A DNA stretch of 64,000 nt from Lichenicola cladoniae. GTDB lineage: Bacteria > Pseudomonadota > Alphaproteobacteria > Acetobacterales > Acetobacteraceae. Below are positions 56,286-64,000 of this stretch, piece after piece. Within the stretch, counting starts at the first letter, position 1. Every line of letters begins with the position of its first letter. A program made the translations under genes and the position numbers. The DNA is taken from positions 2,981,501 through 3,045,500 of the forward strand of contig NZ_CP053708.1 of assembly GCF_013201075.1 (NCBI RefSeq), written 5' to 3'. The notes beneath the pieces were generated by a model that was given only the letters and a program-made list of their open reading frames with translations, searched no databases and was not told where the DNA came from.

Positions 56286-56741
56286 ATGAAAGCCCAAGCG
56301 GATGCCGGATTGCCCCCGGTCGCGGTCACGTTGCAGCCAGCGGACTCCACCCTCTCGCCTTGGGCCAGGCTTTTCCTGGCGTGCGGCGCGCTGCTCGGTT
56401 TCGCGACCGTGGCAATGGGCGCGCTTGCGGCGCACCTGCCGGACCGGTCGCTGGCTCCGGGCGGGCGCGAACTGTTGCGCAGCGCGGTGCAGATGCAGGG
56501 CTGGCACACGGTCGCCCTGCTCGTCGCCGGAATACTGGCCGACCGCCGCCCAGGCCTGCCGGTCCGGCTTGCGGGTGTCGCATTCCTGCTGGGGATCACC
56601 TGTTTCTGCGCCGGGCTGTATGCGCTCGGCTTCGCCGGCGATAGCGTCTGGGCGCGGACGCTTGGGCATCTGGCACCGTTCGGCGGCAGCGTGCTGATGC
56701 TGGGCTGGCTCCTGCTGGCCCTCGCGTGCCTGCGCCGATGA
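56286..56741 (+). CDS. DUF423-family membrane protein
   Basis: 151 aa with four hydrophobic segments. The pattern ACGALLGFATVAMGALAAH, then LRSAVQMQGWHTVALLVAGI and GDSVWARTLGHLAPFGGSVLMLGW follows the DUF423/YgdD family. Function unknown. ATGA overlap couples it to the methyltransferase gene, an association also seen in other proteobacteria (YgdD-RlmM), which strengthens both calls. Confidence 0.88.
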   Translation: MKAQADAGLPPVAVTLQPADSTLSPWARLFLACGALLGFATVAMGALAAHLPDRSLAPGGRELLRSAVQMQGWHTVALLVAGILADRRPGLPVRLAGVAFLLGITCFCAGLYALGFAGDSVWARTLGHLAPFGGSVLMLGWLLLALACLRR

Positions 56742-57703
56742 ACGAGTCGTCTAACACCAGCCCGTCCGAAATCGTGGTGCCGAGCGTGATCGGCGCCGCC
56801 TATCTGGCTTCGGAAGGCAATGAGGCGGTGCTGGCCGAGGAGATGTCGCGCCACGGCCTGACCATCTCGGCCTGGCATGGCAGGCTGGCACTCTCGCCCG
56901 AACCACCGGCACCGGTGCTGTGGTCGCTCGACACCTGGACCGCGCCCGAGCTGGTCGCTTGCGCCTCGATAGGCGACGCGGCGAAGGCACTGCGCGACCG
57001 ACAGCGCAACTGGAGCCACCTGCCCCTGCTGCACCATCGTCGCTCGGCCTTGATCGTGGACCGGCTGCCGAGCGTGAAGTCGGCACCGCTGGTGTTTCCG
57101 GCCGCCGCGCCGACCGCCCCGCTCGGAGCCTGGACGCTGCTGGAACCGGGTCTGCTGCTGCTCAGCACCACCAAGACCAGCCCGTTTCCGAACGGCATTG
57201 CCCGCTTCGTCGAGGACAGGGTCGGGCCGCCGAGCCGCGCCTACCTCAAGCTATGGGAAGCCTGCGCACGACTGGGGATGTGGCCGCAGCCGGGTGACGC
57301 GTGCCTCGACCTCGGCGCCACGCCGGGCGGCTGGACCTGGGCGATCGCCAGCCTCGGCGCAACGGTGATGGCGATCGACCGCGCCCCGCTCGACCCGACG
57401 GTGGCCTCCATGCCGGGCGTCGGCTTCCGGCGGGAGAGCGCGTTCGGTCTCGAGCCCGCGAACGAGCCGCCGGTCGAGTGGCTGTTCAGCGACATCATCG
57501 CCTATCCGGACCGGTTGCTGACGCTGGTGCGACGCTGGATCGAGGCCGGCACCGTCGGCCGCATCGTCTGCACGATCAAGTTCCAGGACCCGACCGACCA
57601 CGATGCCGCACAGGCATTCGCTGTGATCCCGGGCGGAACGGTGCTGCATCTCTCGCACAACAAGCACGAGCTGACGTTCCTGTGGGCGAACGAACGTCTA
57701 TGA
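56738..57703 (+). CDS. FtsJ-type rRNA 2'-O-ribose methyltransferase (RlmM family)
   Basis: 321 aa. An N-terminal THUMP-like region (about 1-140) precedes the FtsJ domain. SAM binding is at CLDLGATPGGWTWAIASLGA, with the K-D-K-E tetrad probably in AYLKLWE, FSDIIAY, CTIKFQDP and KHELTFLW. E. coli RlmM methylates C2498 of 23S rRNA; the shorter length here and low similarity in the first part leave the exact target open. The ATG at 56738 overlaps the DUF423 stop. Confidence 0.87.
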   Translation: MNESSNTSPSEIVVPSVIGAAYLASEGNEAVLAEEMSRHGLTISAWHGRLALSPEPPAPVLWSLDTWTAPELVACASIGDAAKALRDRQRNWSHLPLLHHRRSALIVDRLPSVKSAPLVFPAAAPTAPLGAWTLLEPGLLLLSTTKTSPFPNGIARFVEDRVGPPSRAYLKLWEACARLGMWPQPGDACLDLGATPGGWTWAIASLGATVMAIDRAPLDPTVASMPGVGFRRESAFGLEPANEPPVEWLFSDIIAYPDRLLTLVRRWIEAGTVGRIVCTIKFQDPTDHDAAQAFAVIPGGTVLHLSHNKHELTFLWANERL

Positions 57704-57825
57704 TGGAAAGTTCGTACCGTTAGCGTTGACTTCTAGATGTAGTGACTTAATCGGACTGCGTGAAGGATGAGCGTGACACGACACCACTCTGAAGTCTGAG
57801 AAGCGATTATCCGGGAGAAAGCACA

Positions 57826-58398
57826 TCAGCAGCCCGGCCATCCTTCATTTGCGTATAGTTCTACGATATACCAGTCGTGCTCGAGCTGATGCACATCCAC
57901 AACTTGGCAGCCGTAAACGGATTTGTTGTCGTGCCTACTTTTGGCCGCGGTCTGCGCAACAGCGGCGCTATGGTCGAACACGAGGTCCGCCTCCGTATCC
58001 GCCCCGAAGCCACCCCAAACCCGCCAAAGCATATGTGGTGGGTAGAGACCGGCAGGATTGTCGGACGGAGCATTCGCTAGATACAAGTTTCGTTTATAAC
58101 TCGACGACCAGGCTGCCCAGTGCAGATCATCACCAAAATGGTGTCCTGCCCTGAAGAGGTAGCCCCATAATACGGCCACGCATACTGCGGCGAAAAGGCG
58201 GATCAACTTAGGTTTCTTTGTCGGCTGCAAGCTGAAGCGAATCAGGCAGACAATAAAAAAGACCGCCACGACGGGCAGCAGGAGCAAAAGGAATACCATG
58301 TCTATATAAAAAAATGCGCTGGTGATCGTGGCGAACGCGAGACATGCAGGAAATGTAAGCTGCTGCATACGAAAGATCGGTTCTAGAACTACCGGCAT
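57826..58398 (-). CDS. Hypothetical membrane protein
   Basis: 190 aa. Two close hydrophobic segments in the first 50 residues (LAFATITSAFFYIDM and FLLLLLPVVAVFFIVCLI), a third at 70-82 (LFAAVCVAVLWGYLF), then a polar domain of about 110 residues with Trp-rich WAAWSSSYKRN and WRVWGGFGAD. The ATG at 58398 has an AAGGA box 6 bases upstream; the ATG at 58404 would overlap that box. Lower GC than its neighbours. No family recognised; the C-terminal domain is probably periplasmic. Confidence 0.65.
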   Translation of the reverse strand: MPVVLEPIFRMQQLTFPACLAFATITSAFFYIDMVFLLLLLPVVAVFFIVCLIRFSLQPTKKPKLIRLFAAVCVAVLWGYLFRAGHHFGDDLHWAAWSSSYKRNLYLANAPSDNPAGLYPPHMLWRVWGGFGADTEADLVFDHSAAVAQTAAKSRHDNKSVYGCQVVDVHQLEHDWYIVELYANEGWPGC

Positions 58399-58404
58399 TC
58401 GCAT

Positions 58405-58795
58405 TCCTTAAAAAGGTCGGATGCTGGTATCTGTATCTCCCCCAGCCCCGGCTGACCACCTGTCAAGGTCCGATTAAGTTTGCGGATTCCCGAGGCTGAA
58501 TACGATGGATGCGGGTTACAGGCTCAATCGTCTACTCCCTCAACCGGACGTTGCGCCGCCGAATGCAGCGCGTCATGACCAATATGGTCGTATGCTTTCA
58601 TCGGTATGAAGCGGTGACGCGAGAACCCGACCTTTGTCTGGGTGAAACTTCGTCTGTCACCGAACCTTGAGATGGGTCGAACCAGTGACGCGCGGGCCTT
58701 CGCTGCGCGATATCCACTGCTGCTCTGGCCATCTTACGGCCCCTGGTGTGAAATGGCTGGATGATCGCCTCCTGCCGAACAGGACCCCGTTTGCC
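58405..58795. other. Intergenic region between hypothetical membrane gene and M3 peptidase
   Basis: About 390 bases between divergent genes. No gene, RNA or clear repeat was seen. In-frame extensions of the M3 peptidase reach back to 58667 but have no family similarity. Confidence 0.5.
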
Positions 58796-60481
58796 ATGAA
58801 GATACCTCACCTGAAGTTTGCCGAGATCCACGCCGAGCGCCCGACTCGCGAGGGACTGGAAGCGGCCTACGGCACCATCAACGCCATGCTGGATAGTCCG
58901 GGCTCGCTCGGACAGGCGCTCGAATTGTGGGACCAGGAGCGGCGGCGCTACGATAGCTGGGCGGCGCTGGTGCATCTCCGGTTCGCGCAGGATACCACCA
59001 GCGAGACTGCCCGCGCCGACCGCGACTACGCCGATGGGCTGGGTCCGGTCGCGACCGGCTATGAAACCGACGTGAAGCGCCGGCTGCTGGCAGCCGAGGA
59101 TCGCGCGGCGGTCGAGGCAGTGGTCGGCGCGCATGTCGTCAGGCTTTGGGAGAGCGACGTCACCACCTTCGATCCGGCAATCGCGGCCGACCTCGAGGAG
59201 GAAGCACGGCTCGGCGCGCGCTATACCGAGCTGCTGGCTTCTGCCAGGCTCAGTGTCGGCGGGACCGTGACCAACCTGTCCGGCCTCGCACCGTTCGGGG
59301 AGTCGCTGGACCGCGACCTGCGGCATCAGGCGGAAGCGGCGCGCTGGGGCTTCTTTGCCGAACACGCCCGGACGCTGGACGGCATCTATGACGACCTGGT
59401 CCGCCTGCGCACCACGATGGCGCGCAAGCTCGGCTTCGAAACCTACGTGCCGCTCGGCTACCGGCGCATGCGCCGGGTCGATTACGGCCCCGAGCAGGTC
59501 GCATCCTTCCGTGACCAGGTGGCTGCGCACGTGGTGCCGCTGGTGGCGCGCCTGCTCGAGCAGCGGCGAGCGACGCACGGCTGGGATAAAGTGCAGTCGT
59601 GGGATGAGACACTGATCGACCCCGCAGGCAATCCGAAGCCGGCCGGCGATCATGATTTCATGGTGACGCAGGCGAAAACCATGTTCGAGCGGCTCGACCC
59701 GGAGATGGGCGAGTTCTTCGCGATGATGGCCGACGGTGGCTTCCTCGACCTCAAGAACCGCGAGGGCAAGGCCGGCGGCGGCTTCTGCACCTCGTTCCCG
59801 ACCGAAGGCGTGCCGTTCATCTTCGCCAACTTCAACGGCACGCACGGCGACATCAACGTGTTCACGCACGAGATGGGACACGCCTTCCAGAATTGGAAAA
59901 GCCGTGACCTGCCCGGCATCGACGTGTTGTGGCCGACCATGGAAGCGGCCGAAATCAACTCGATGGCACTTGAATTCCTGACCTACCCGCAGATGGCGCT
60001 GATGGTCGGCGAGGACGCGGCCGACCGGTTCCGGCGCATGCACCTGATCGGCTCGCTTGCGTTCCTGCCCTACGGCGTCTGCGTCGATCATTTCCAGCAC
60101 GAGGTCTATTCGAACCCGGATCTCACCCCGGCGGAGCGTAACGCCGTCTGGAAACGGCTGGAAGCGCTCTACATGCCGTGGCGCGACTATGGCGAGCTGT
60201 CCCACCCGGCGAAGGGCGGACGCTGGCAGGCGCAGCCGCATATCTATCGATCGCCGTTCTACTATATCGACTACACGCTGGCCCTGTGCTGCGCGATGCA
60301 GTTCTGGCTGGCATCCCGAAAGGCGCCGGCCGAAACTATGCAGCGCTACAGCGACCTGTGCGCGGAAGGCGGCTCGGCGCCGTTTACCGAACTGGTCGCG
60401 TCTGCCGGCCTGATCTCCCCCTTCGCCGACGGCGCGCTGGAAGCGGTGGTGCGTGAGGCGGAAGCCGTGCTGGCCGCCTGA
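58796..60481 (+). CDS. pepF: M3-family oligoendopeptidase (PepF type)
   Basis: 561 aa. The zinc motif HEMGH (His358, Glu359, His362) and the third-ligand region EAAEINSMALEFL are intact, and FCTSFPTEGVPFIFANFNGTH before them is the usual PepF/M3B stretch. It hydrolyses short peptides in the cytosol. The ATG at 58796 is chosen because KIPHLKFAEI matches the family N-terminus; an AGGA box is 12 bases upstream. It is followed after 7 bases by the ModE-like gene. Confidence 0.94.
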   Translation: MKIPHLKFAEIHAERPTREGLEAAYGTINAMLDSPGSLGQALELWDQERRRYDSWAALVHLRFAQDTTSETARADRDYADGLGPVATGYETDVKRRLLAAEDRAAVEAVVGAHVVRLWESDVTTFDPAIAADLEEEARLGARYTELLASARLSVGGTVTNLSGLAPFGESLDRDLRHQAEAARWGFFAEHARTLDGIYDDLVRLRTTMARKLGFETYVPLGYRRMRRVDYGPEQVASFRDQVAAHVVPLVARLLEQRRATHGWDKVQSWDETLIDPAGNPKPAGDHDFMVTQAKTMFERLDPEMGEFFAMMADGGFLDLKNREGKAGGGFCTSFPTEGVPFIFANFNGTHGDINVFTHEMGHAFQNWKSRDLPGIDVLWPTMEAAEINSMALEFLTYPQMALMVGEDAADRFRRMHLIGSLAFLPYGVCVDHFQHEVYSNPDLTPAERNAVWKRLEALYMPWRDYGELSHPAKGGRWQAQPHIYRSPFYYIDYTLALCCAMQFWLASRKAPAETMQRYSDLCAEGGSAPFTELVASAGLISPFADGALEAVVREAEAVLAA

Positions 60482-60488
60482 CCGTCCG

Positions 60489-60827
60489 ATGCTCCGGCTC
60501 ACGCTCCGGGTCGACAGGGATGGCGAACGCTGGCTCGGACCCGGCAAGATCCGGCTGCTCGAGCTGATCGCGGAACATGGCTCGATCTCCCGGGCTGGCC
60601 GCGAGATGGCCATGTCCTACCGCCGGGCGTGGCGACTGGTCGAGGCGATGAACGACAGCCTCGGCCAGCCGGTGGTTGCCGCACGTCCTGGCGGGGCCGG
60701 TGGTGGCGGGGCGACGGTGACACCGGCCGGGGCCGCCCTGATCGACTGCTACCGGAAGGCCGAAGCGGACGCGATCCGTTCGGCCGGGCCCGCGCTGGCA
60801 GCACTCGAGGCGATGCTGACGCACTGA
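60489..60827 (+). CDS. ModE-like winged-helix protein without molybdate-binding domain
   Basis: 112 aa. The ModE/LysR-type N-terminal helix-turn-helix is clear: LGPGKIRLLELIAEHGSISRAGREMAMSYRRAWRLVEAMN, then PVVAARPGGAGGGGATVTPAG. The C-terminal TOBE/MOP domains of full ModE are missing, as in many single-domain relatives. Without a modABC operon beside it, molybdate regulation is only a possibility. No good Shine-Dalgarno; translation is probably coupled to pepF. Confidence 0.85.
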   Translation: MLRLTLRVDRDGERWLGPGKIRLLELIAEHGSISRAGREMAMSYRRAWRLVEAMNDSLGQPVVAARPGGAGGGGATVTPAGAALIDCYRKAEADAIRSAGPALAALEAMLTH

Positions 60828-61201
60828 GCCGGCTGCACCGACAACGGTATCGGCAACATAACCACCGAATGCTGCTTCATCTAGATCTTCTCCGCCGTGG
60901 TCACCGGCGATGTCGGTGCGACGCTGAGCCTGATCCGTGCGCCGCGTATAGGATCGGCGCCGCCGGTTATGGTTCTCCGGCAACTACCTTTGAAGACTGA
61001 AACCATCGAAGCCGGTGGTTGATCTAGAAGTTCCCGATAAGCACGCAGCCGCAAGAAAGAGTTGTTGAAGCGGATGAAGCAGAGAAAGAATCGGGTCAGA
61101 CCCTTAAAAGGTCGATGACTATATAGATTTGTTAGAGACTTACGAGAACGTAATAGAATACTCTATAAGTGTGTTTTACTTCGCTCAGAATCGTGCTCCG
61201 G
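60828..61201. other. AT-richer intergenic region
   Basis: No gene supportable. GC content falls after about 61050. A small palindrome GGGTCAGACCC near 61095 is the only regular feature. Confidence 0.45.
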
Positions 61202-61911
61202 CTACTTGGATGCGCCCAGCATCACGGTTGCGGGTGCGATGCCTAGATAGCTGGCTTTCAATTCTTTGGAGCCCCCGAATGCCAACGCTGCATAGCGCTC
61301 AGATCGGGCCTTGATTGCGCTTTGAAGAGGACTGGTGGATGTGGTCCTGGATCTACACCGTGTTCGCGGAAGATCTTGCGCATGGCCATATCCATGGAGA
61401 TAGCCGCGGAGTCGTAGAGCACACAGTTTCGGATGAGTTGGATACCGAAACCCGCGGTGTCGTGGCAAGTCGCCACGTCCCTAGCAATGCCTTGTACGCC
61501 TGAAATCTTCAAGCCCACCTTAAACCGGGCGCTGACCTGACTAATCGAGGCCGGGGTTGGGTGGTCCTGCAAAACGACTGTTGTGGAATCCGAAACTTTT
61601 ACGTTGTTTGGGTCACCGTTGGAATCAAAGGTAAGGGGCTAAGCAGCCCCATCTTCGTCGATCGCTTTACAGGAAATCGTCGACCAGACTGTTTTATCTG
61701 GCGAGATAGTGATCAGGCACTGACCACCGACATTGGCGGCAAAATCGCTTCCCAGCCTGGCGATGCGGACCCGCGAGAGGTACATGTAGTAGGTCTGGGG
61801 CTGAGGCTGGGCATCCTTTTCATTAACAAATGCGGTGACACGACCACCCCTACGACAAACGCCAACATGGCGCGGCCATTATCTAACAGCGAATATTTGA
61901 CCTGAGCGATG
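61202..61911 (-). pseudogene. Multiply disrupted gene of unknown family
   Basis: On the - strand a start at about 61911 gives MNIAQVKYSLLDNGRAMLAF with a hydrophobic stretch (AFVVGVVVS), like a signal peptide or anchor. A frame switch near 61820 leads into TAFVNEKDAQPQPQTYYMYL and TISPDKTVWSTISCKAIDED. A single in-frame TAG (GCT GCT TAG CCC, near 61640) separates this from PLTFDSNGDPNNVKVSD and ISQVSARFKVGLKISGVQGI. Near 61310 a last frame switch gives a better ending, SELKASYLG-like, to the stop at 61202. CAG to TAG would be one substitution. I do not recognise the family. Confidence 0.5.
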
Positions 61912-62159
61912 TTCATGCAGCGATCGAGTTTGCCAGCAATTATTACTGTCCGGCAGCTTCCCGTAACCACAATGTCGGCCCTATCCCCGGCGCAGGCAGA
62001 TAAGCCACTATCATGGCGAGAAGCAGGGTTAAGCGATGCACGAGGTTCTCCATCTATGTTGCGCGCCTAAACGCCTAAGGCTTGAGCCCGTGCCCTAGCG
62101 GCTAGATCAACTCCATCCTTCACCATAGAACAAACGGGCGCAGCAATGACTAACGCACT

Positions 62160-62477
62160 TTGGTAACGACAGGAAACGCCTTCTTGAGCCCGACAGTCCT
62201 TCCCCTCCCATCGTCCGGTCTCGACGGTCAAAGTGGATCAGGTCAGCATTCTTTTCGACTTACCGGGGAGTGGAAAAAACCCGGACGATCACGCAGCCAG
62301 AAATCGACCGAGTGGCAGACCGAGGCGGCCGTCGATGTCAGACTGCTGGATATCGCTGGAAATGGTTGCTTTCTCACGGTCCACTGCACTCAAGTCCCGG
62401 AAAGTCCGACCGGTCCTTTTAAAACTTCAGTAAAGTCGACACTAGACTCGTGGAGCGATAACAGTGGGTTAAACTAG
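62160..62477 (+). CDS. Hypothetical ORF, possibly PilZ-like
   Basis: 105 codons. The central part AAVDVRLLDIAGNGCFLTVHC recalls the second half of PilZ domains (DxSxxG-type turn), but the RxxxR motif is not convincingly placed. GC content and codon use are less biased than in neighbouring genes, and the region around it is decayed. It may be a remnant rather than a working gene. Confidence 0.28.
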   Translation: MVTTGNAFLSPTVLPLPSSGLDGQSGSGQHSFRLTGEWKKPGRSRSQKSTEWQTEAAVDVRLLDIAGNGCFLTVHCTQVPESPTGPFKTSVKSTLDSWSDNSGLN

Positions 62478-62758
62478 TTTCGACTGATTGATCTAACTTA
62501 ATTCATATTGCAACGTTTTAAGCGACTTCGTCCAGAGTTTTGTGCAGTTAGATTAGCACCTGTCGCAGATATCCAGCAGCATTTCTCAAACATTGATCGT
62601 CTAACGTACTCGAATCATGCGTTCCAGGTTCCACCGAATGACTGCAGCGCGACATCCAGACTCTCGTGCAACCTGACGTCGGATAGAAGGCGCGTATACC
62701 GTTTGCGTCATTAAAATCAATCACCGCCCTACAGCGAAGCGACTGCTCGGGCTCGCTT

Positions 62759-63697
62759 TCAATCATTTGCAGGGTTTATCGCGACAGGTGCCTCCGCTCC
62801 ATCGAACTGAACGAGAGGATTGGCCCTGAAATGCTCCCGTATGGCTTTAACGAAAATGGCTACGTTGGCTGATCCAATGCGCCGCGCCTGGTAGGCGACA
62901 CTGATCGGCACCGGTGGCGCCATGAACTTCTGTAGCACAAGCGTGAGACGCTCGGCGTGCACGGCGTCCCAGACCTGGTAGGACAGCGTTCGTGCGATAC
63001 CAACACCAGCCTCTGCCGCTGTTATCGCTGCGTCGGCACCGTTGACAGTGAGGCGAGGCTCTACCCGTACTGTCTTTCTATCTGCGCCAAAGGGCCATTC
63101 ATTAACGGAACTGATACCTCCGAAGAGGATAATATCATGCGATGAAAGTGCTACCGGCGATGCCGGCACGCCGCGTTTTTGCAGATAGCCGGGGCTGGCG
63201 ACGAGGACCGGGGTGGCGAGACCCAGCGTGGGCGCGATCAGGCTGCTATCGGCAAGCTCACCGACGCAGACGGCAACGTCCACGCCTTCCTCGAAGAGAT
63301 GGACGTTGCGATCTGATAATGTGAGATGGATCGAGAGAGCCGGATGCTCGTGCAAAAGCGAATTCACGATCGGCAACACATACAGGCGTCCCAGCAGAAC
63401 CGGTGCGGTGACGCGTAAGGTACCGCGAGGTTTCGCATCTTCGCCGCGGACCCGCCGCTCCGCCATCTCCAAATCTTCAAGTATTTGTTTGCAGTCTTCC
63501 AGGTAGATTTGGCCGCGTTCCGTCAACTGCACCGATCGAGTGGTGCGGTTGAGCAACACTATGCCCAGCTTCTCTTCGACCTGTGAGATAGATCTGGTAA
63601 CGACGGAAGGCGACAGCCGCATGCGCCTAGCCGCTTCGGTGAAGCTGCTTTGTGTCGCGACAGAGACAAAAATGCGCATCGCTTCGAGACTGTCCAT
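62759..63697 (-). CDS. LysR-family transcriptional regulator
   Basis: 312 aa. Winged helix MRIFVSVATQSSFTEAARRMRLSPSVVTRSISQVEEKLG, then LLNRTTRSVQLTERGQIYLED and an effector domain (GTLRVTAPVLLGRLYVLPIV). It is divergent from the alpha/beta-hydrolase gene at 63814. A perfect palindrome lies between its start and the hydrolase, so it probably controls itself and that gene. Confidence 0.93.
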   Translation of the reverse strand: MDSLEAMRIFVSVATQSSFTEAARRMRLSPSVVTRSISQVEEKLGIVLLNRTTRSVQLTERGQIYLEDCKQILEDLEMAERRVRGEDAKPRGTLRVTAPVLLGRLYVLPIVNSLLHEHPALSIHLTLSDRNVHLFEEGVDVAVCVGELADSSLIAPTLGLATPVLVASPGYLQKRGVPASPVALSSHDIILFGGISSVNEWPFGADRKTVRVEPRLTVNGADAAITAAEAGVGIARTLSYQVWDAVHAERLTLVLQKFMAPPVPISVAYQARRIGSANVAIFVKAIREHFRANPLVQFDGAEAPVAINPAND

Positions 63698-63701
63698 ATA
63701 C

Positions 63702-63720
63702 TATTGCTGAAACAGCAATA
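63702..63720. promoter_or_regulatory. LysR-type operator
   Basis: TATTGCTG-AAA-CAGCAATA is a perfect 8-bp inverted repeat containing the LysR T-N11-A pattern. It starts 5 bases upstream of the LysR start codon and about 94 bases upstream of the divergent gene. Confidence 0.7.
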
Positions 63721-63813
63721 AGGTTTTGTCAACTCAACGGATTATCGCGTTAGCACTGCGGTCCTACACCTCCGGTCACGCCGCAACTGGCGGTCCACTC
63801 GTAGGAGAGACCA

Positions 63814-64000
63814 ATGTCAAGCAATACCGGTCCAACCCTTGACATCGCCCCTGCCGCCCAAGTCAAGCCAACGGTCATCCTTGTGCACGCGCCCTCCAAG
63901 AGGCGTCGATCTGGCATCAAGTGCCCGCCGGGCTCCAGCGTGAAGGCATCCCCGTCATCACCCACGCTGGCGATCACCCCGGGGTCAAGGGCCTCGTTTA
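63814..64000 (+). pseudogene. Alpha/beta-hydrolase gene with a frameshift, cut by the window end
   Basis: An AGGAG box precedes the ATG at 63814. The first frame reads MSSNTGPTLDIAPAAQVKPT and VILVHA, then becomes Arg/Ser rich. From about 63887 the +2 frame continues the family sequence ALQEASIWHQVPAGLQREGI and PVITHAGDHPGVKGLV to the window end. Restoring one G (CACGGCGCC for CACGCGCC) gives VHGALQEASIW, the HGA oxyanion motif of the alpha/beta-hydrolase family. Either a real single-base deletion or an assembly error. The rest of the gene is outside the window. Confidence 0.65.

Noticed and set aside
58598..60613. 671-codon open frame antisense to the M3 peptidase
   Set aside because: Arg/His-rich shadow of pepF without motifs; the opposite strand has an intact HEMGH enzyme.
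61091..61101. GGGTCAGACCC palindrome as an IS end
   Set aside because: No transposase, no matching end and no target duplication were found; too short to support a mobile element.
62548..62766. 72-codon - strand ORF next to the LysR gene
   Set aside because: Overlaps the LysR stop region, no motif and no start signal.

Overview
The window reads as a high-GC chromosome segment of an alphaproteobacterium, most likely a member of the Acetobacteraceae. This is inferred from the GumK-type exopolysaccharide genes, the B12-controlled cbtBA pair, the SmoS/GatZ polyol genes and the small KEQNRGN-type protein; no rRNA or other marker gene is present to confirm it. No tRNA, rRNA, CRISPR array, prophage or intact insertion sequence was recognised.

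Layout. (1) 1-1557 is an AT-richer stretch without a supportable gene. (2) 1558-13016 is an exopolysaccharide locus: three secreted GH5 glycanases, UDP-glucose dehydrogenase, a PAP2 phosphatase, GT2 and GT4 glycosyltransferases, a clear GumK-like glucuronosyltransferase and a polytopic polymerase-like protein. UDP-glucuronate made by Ugd would feed GumK. (3) 13057-20186 holds a small membrane protein, a SulP transporter, a MurA whose catalytic Cys is Asp, and an MCE/Mla-type lipid transporter (permease, ATPase, MCE protein, lipoprotein). (4) 20183-24485 holds cbtBA under a cobalamin riboswitch, a VapBC-type toxin-antitoxin pair, an orphan GroEL, a 45-aa basic protein and a DUF1488 protein. (5) 24660-28741 holds glutathione reductase, ferredoxin-NADP reductase, CobA and a DUF1203 protein, with a 149-bp imperfect inverted repeat between fpr and gor. 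(6) 28701-33535 starts with a decayed sterol-desaturase-like gene, followed by a LysR regulator divergent from an MFS exporter, SGNH hydrolase and aldo-keto reductase.

(7) 33911-42599 is a polyol/sugar operon: DeoR regulator, CUT2 ABC importer, PfkB kinase, GatZ-type protein, SmoS-type dehydrogenase and an orphan SmoE-type binding protein. It suggests galactitol to D-tagatose to tagatose-6-P to fructose-6-P. (8) 44637-48664 is a four-carbon acid-sugar operon: KdgT-like permease, DUF1537 kinase, PdxA2 and a DeoR regulator. (9) 48700-52490 holds a gene remnant, a PNPOx-like protein, and the nitric-oxide stress set NsrR / Hmp / nitronate monooxygenase with a good NsrR operator. (10) 52524-60827 holds a degenerate retropepsin-like lipoprotein, cobalamin adenosyltransferase, a monooxygenase-fold protein, a DUF4142 lipoprotein with terminator, prolyl aminopeptidase, DUF423, an FtsJ/RlmM-type methyltransferase, an M3 oligopeptidase and a ModE-like HTH protein. 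(11) 60828-64000 is AT-richer and decayed: a multiply disrupted gene, a LysR regulator with a palindromic operator, and a frameshifted alpha/beta-hydrolase gene cut by the window end.

The most distinctive observations are the fpr-gor inverted-repeat element, the Cys-to-Asp MurA, the GH5 trio around gumK, the apparently GatY-less tagatose route, and four decayed genes found by reading across frames.
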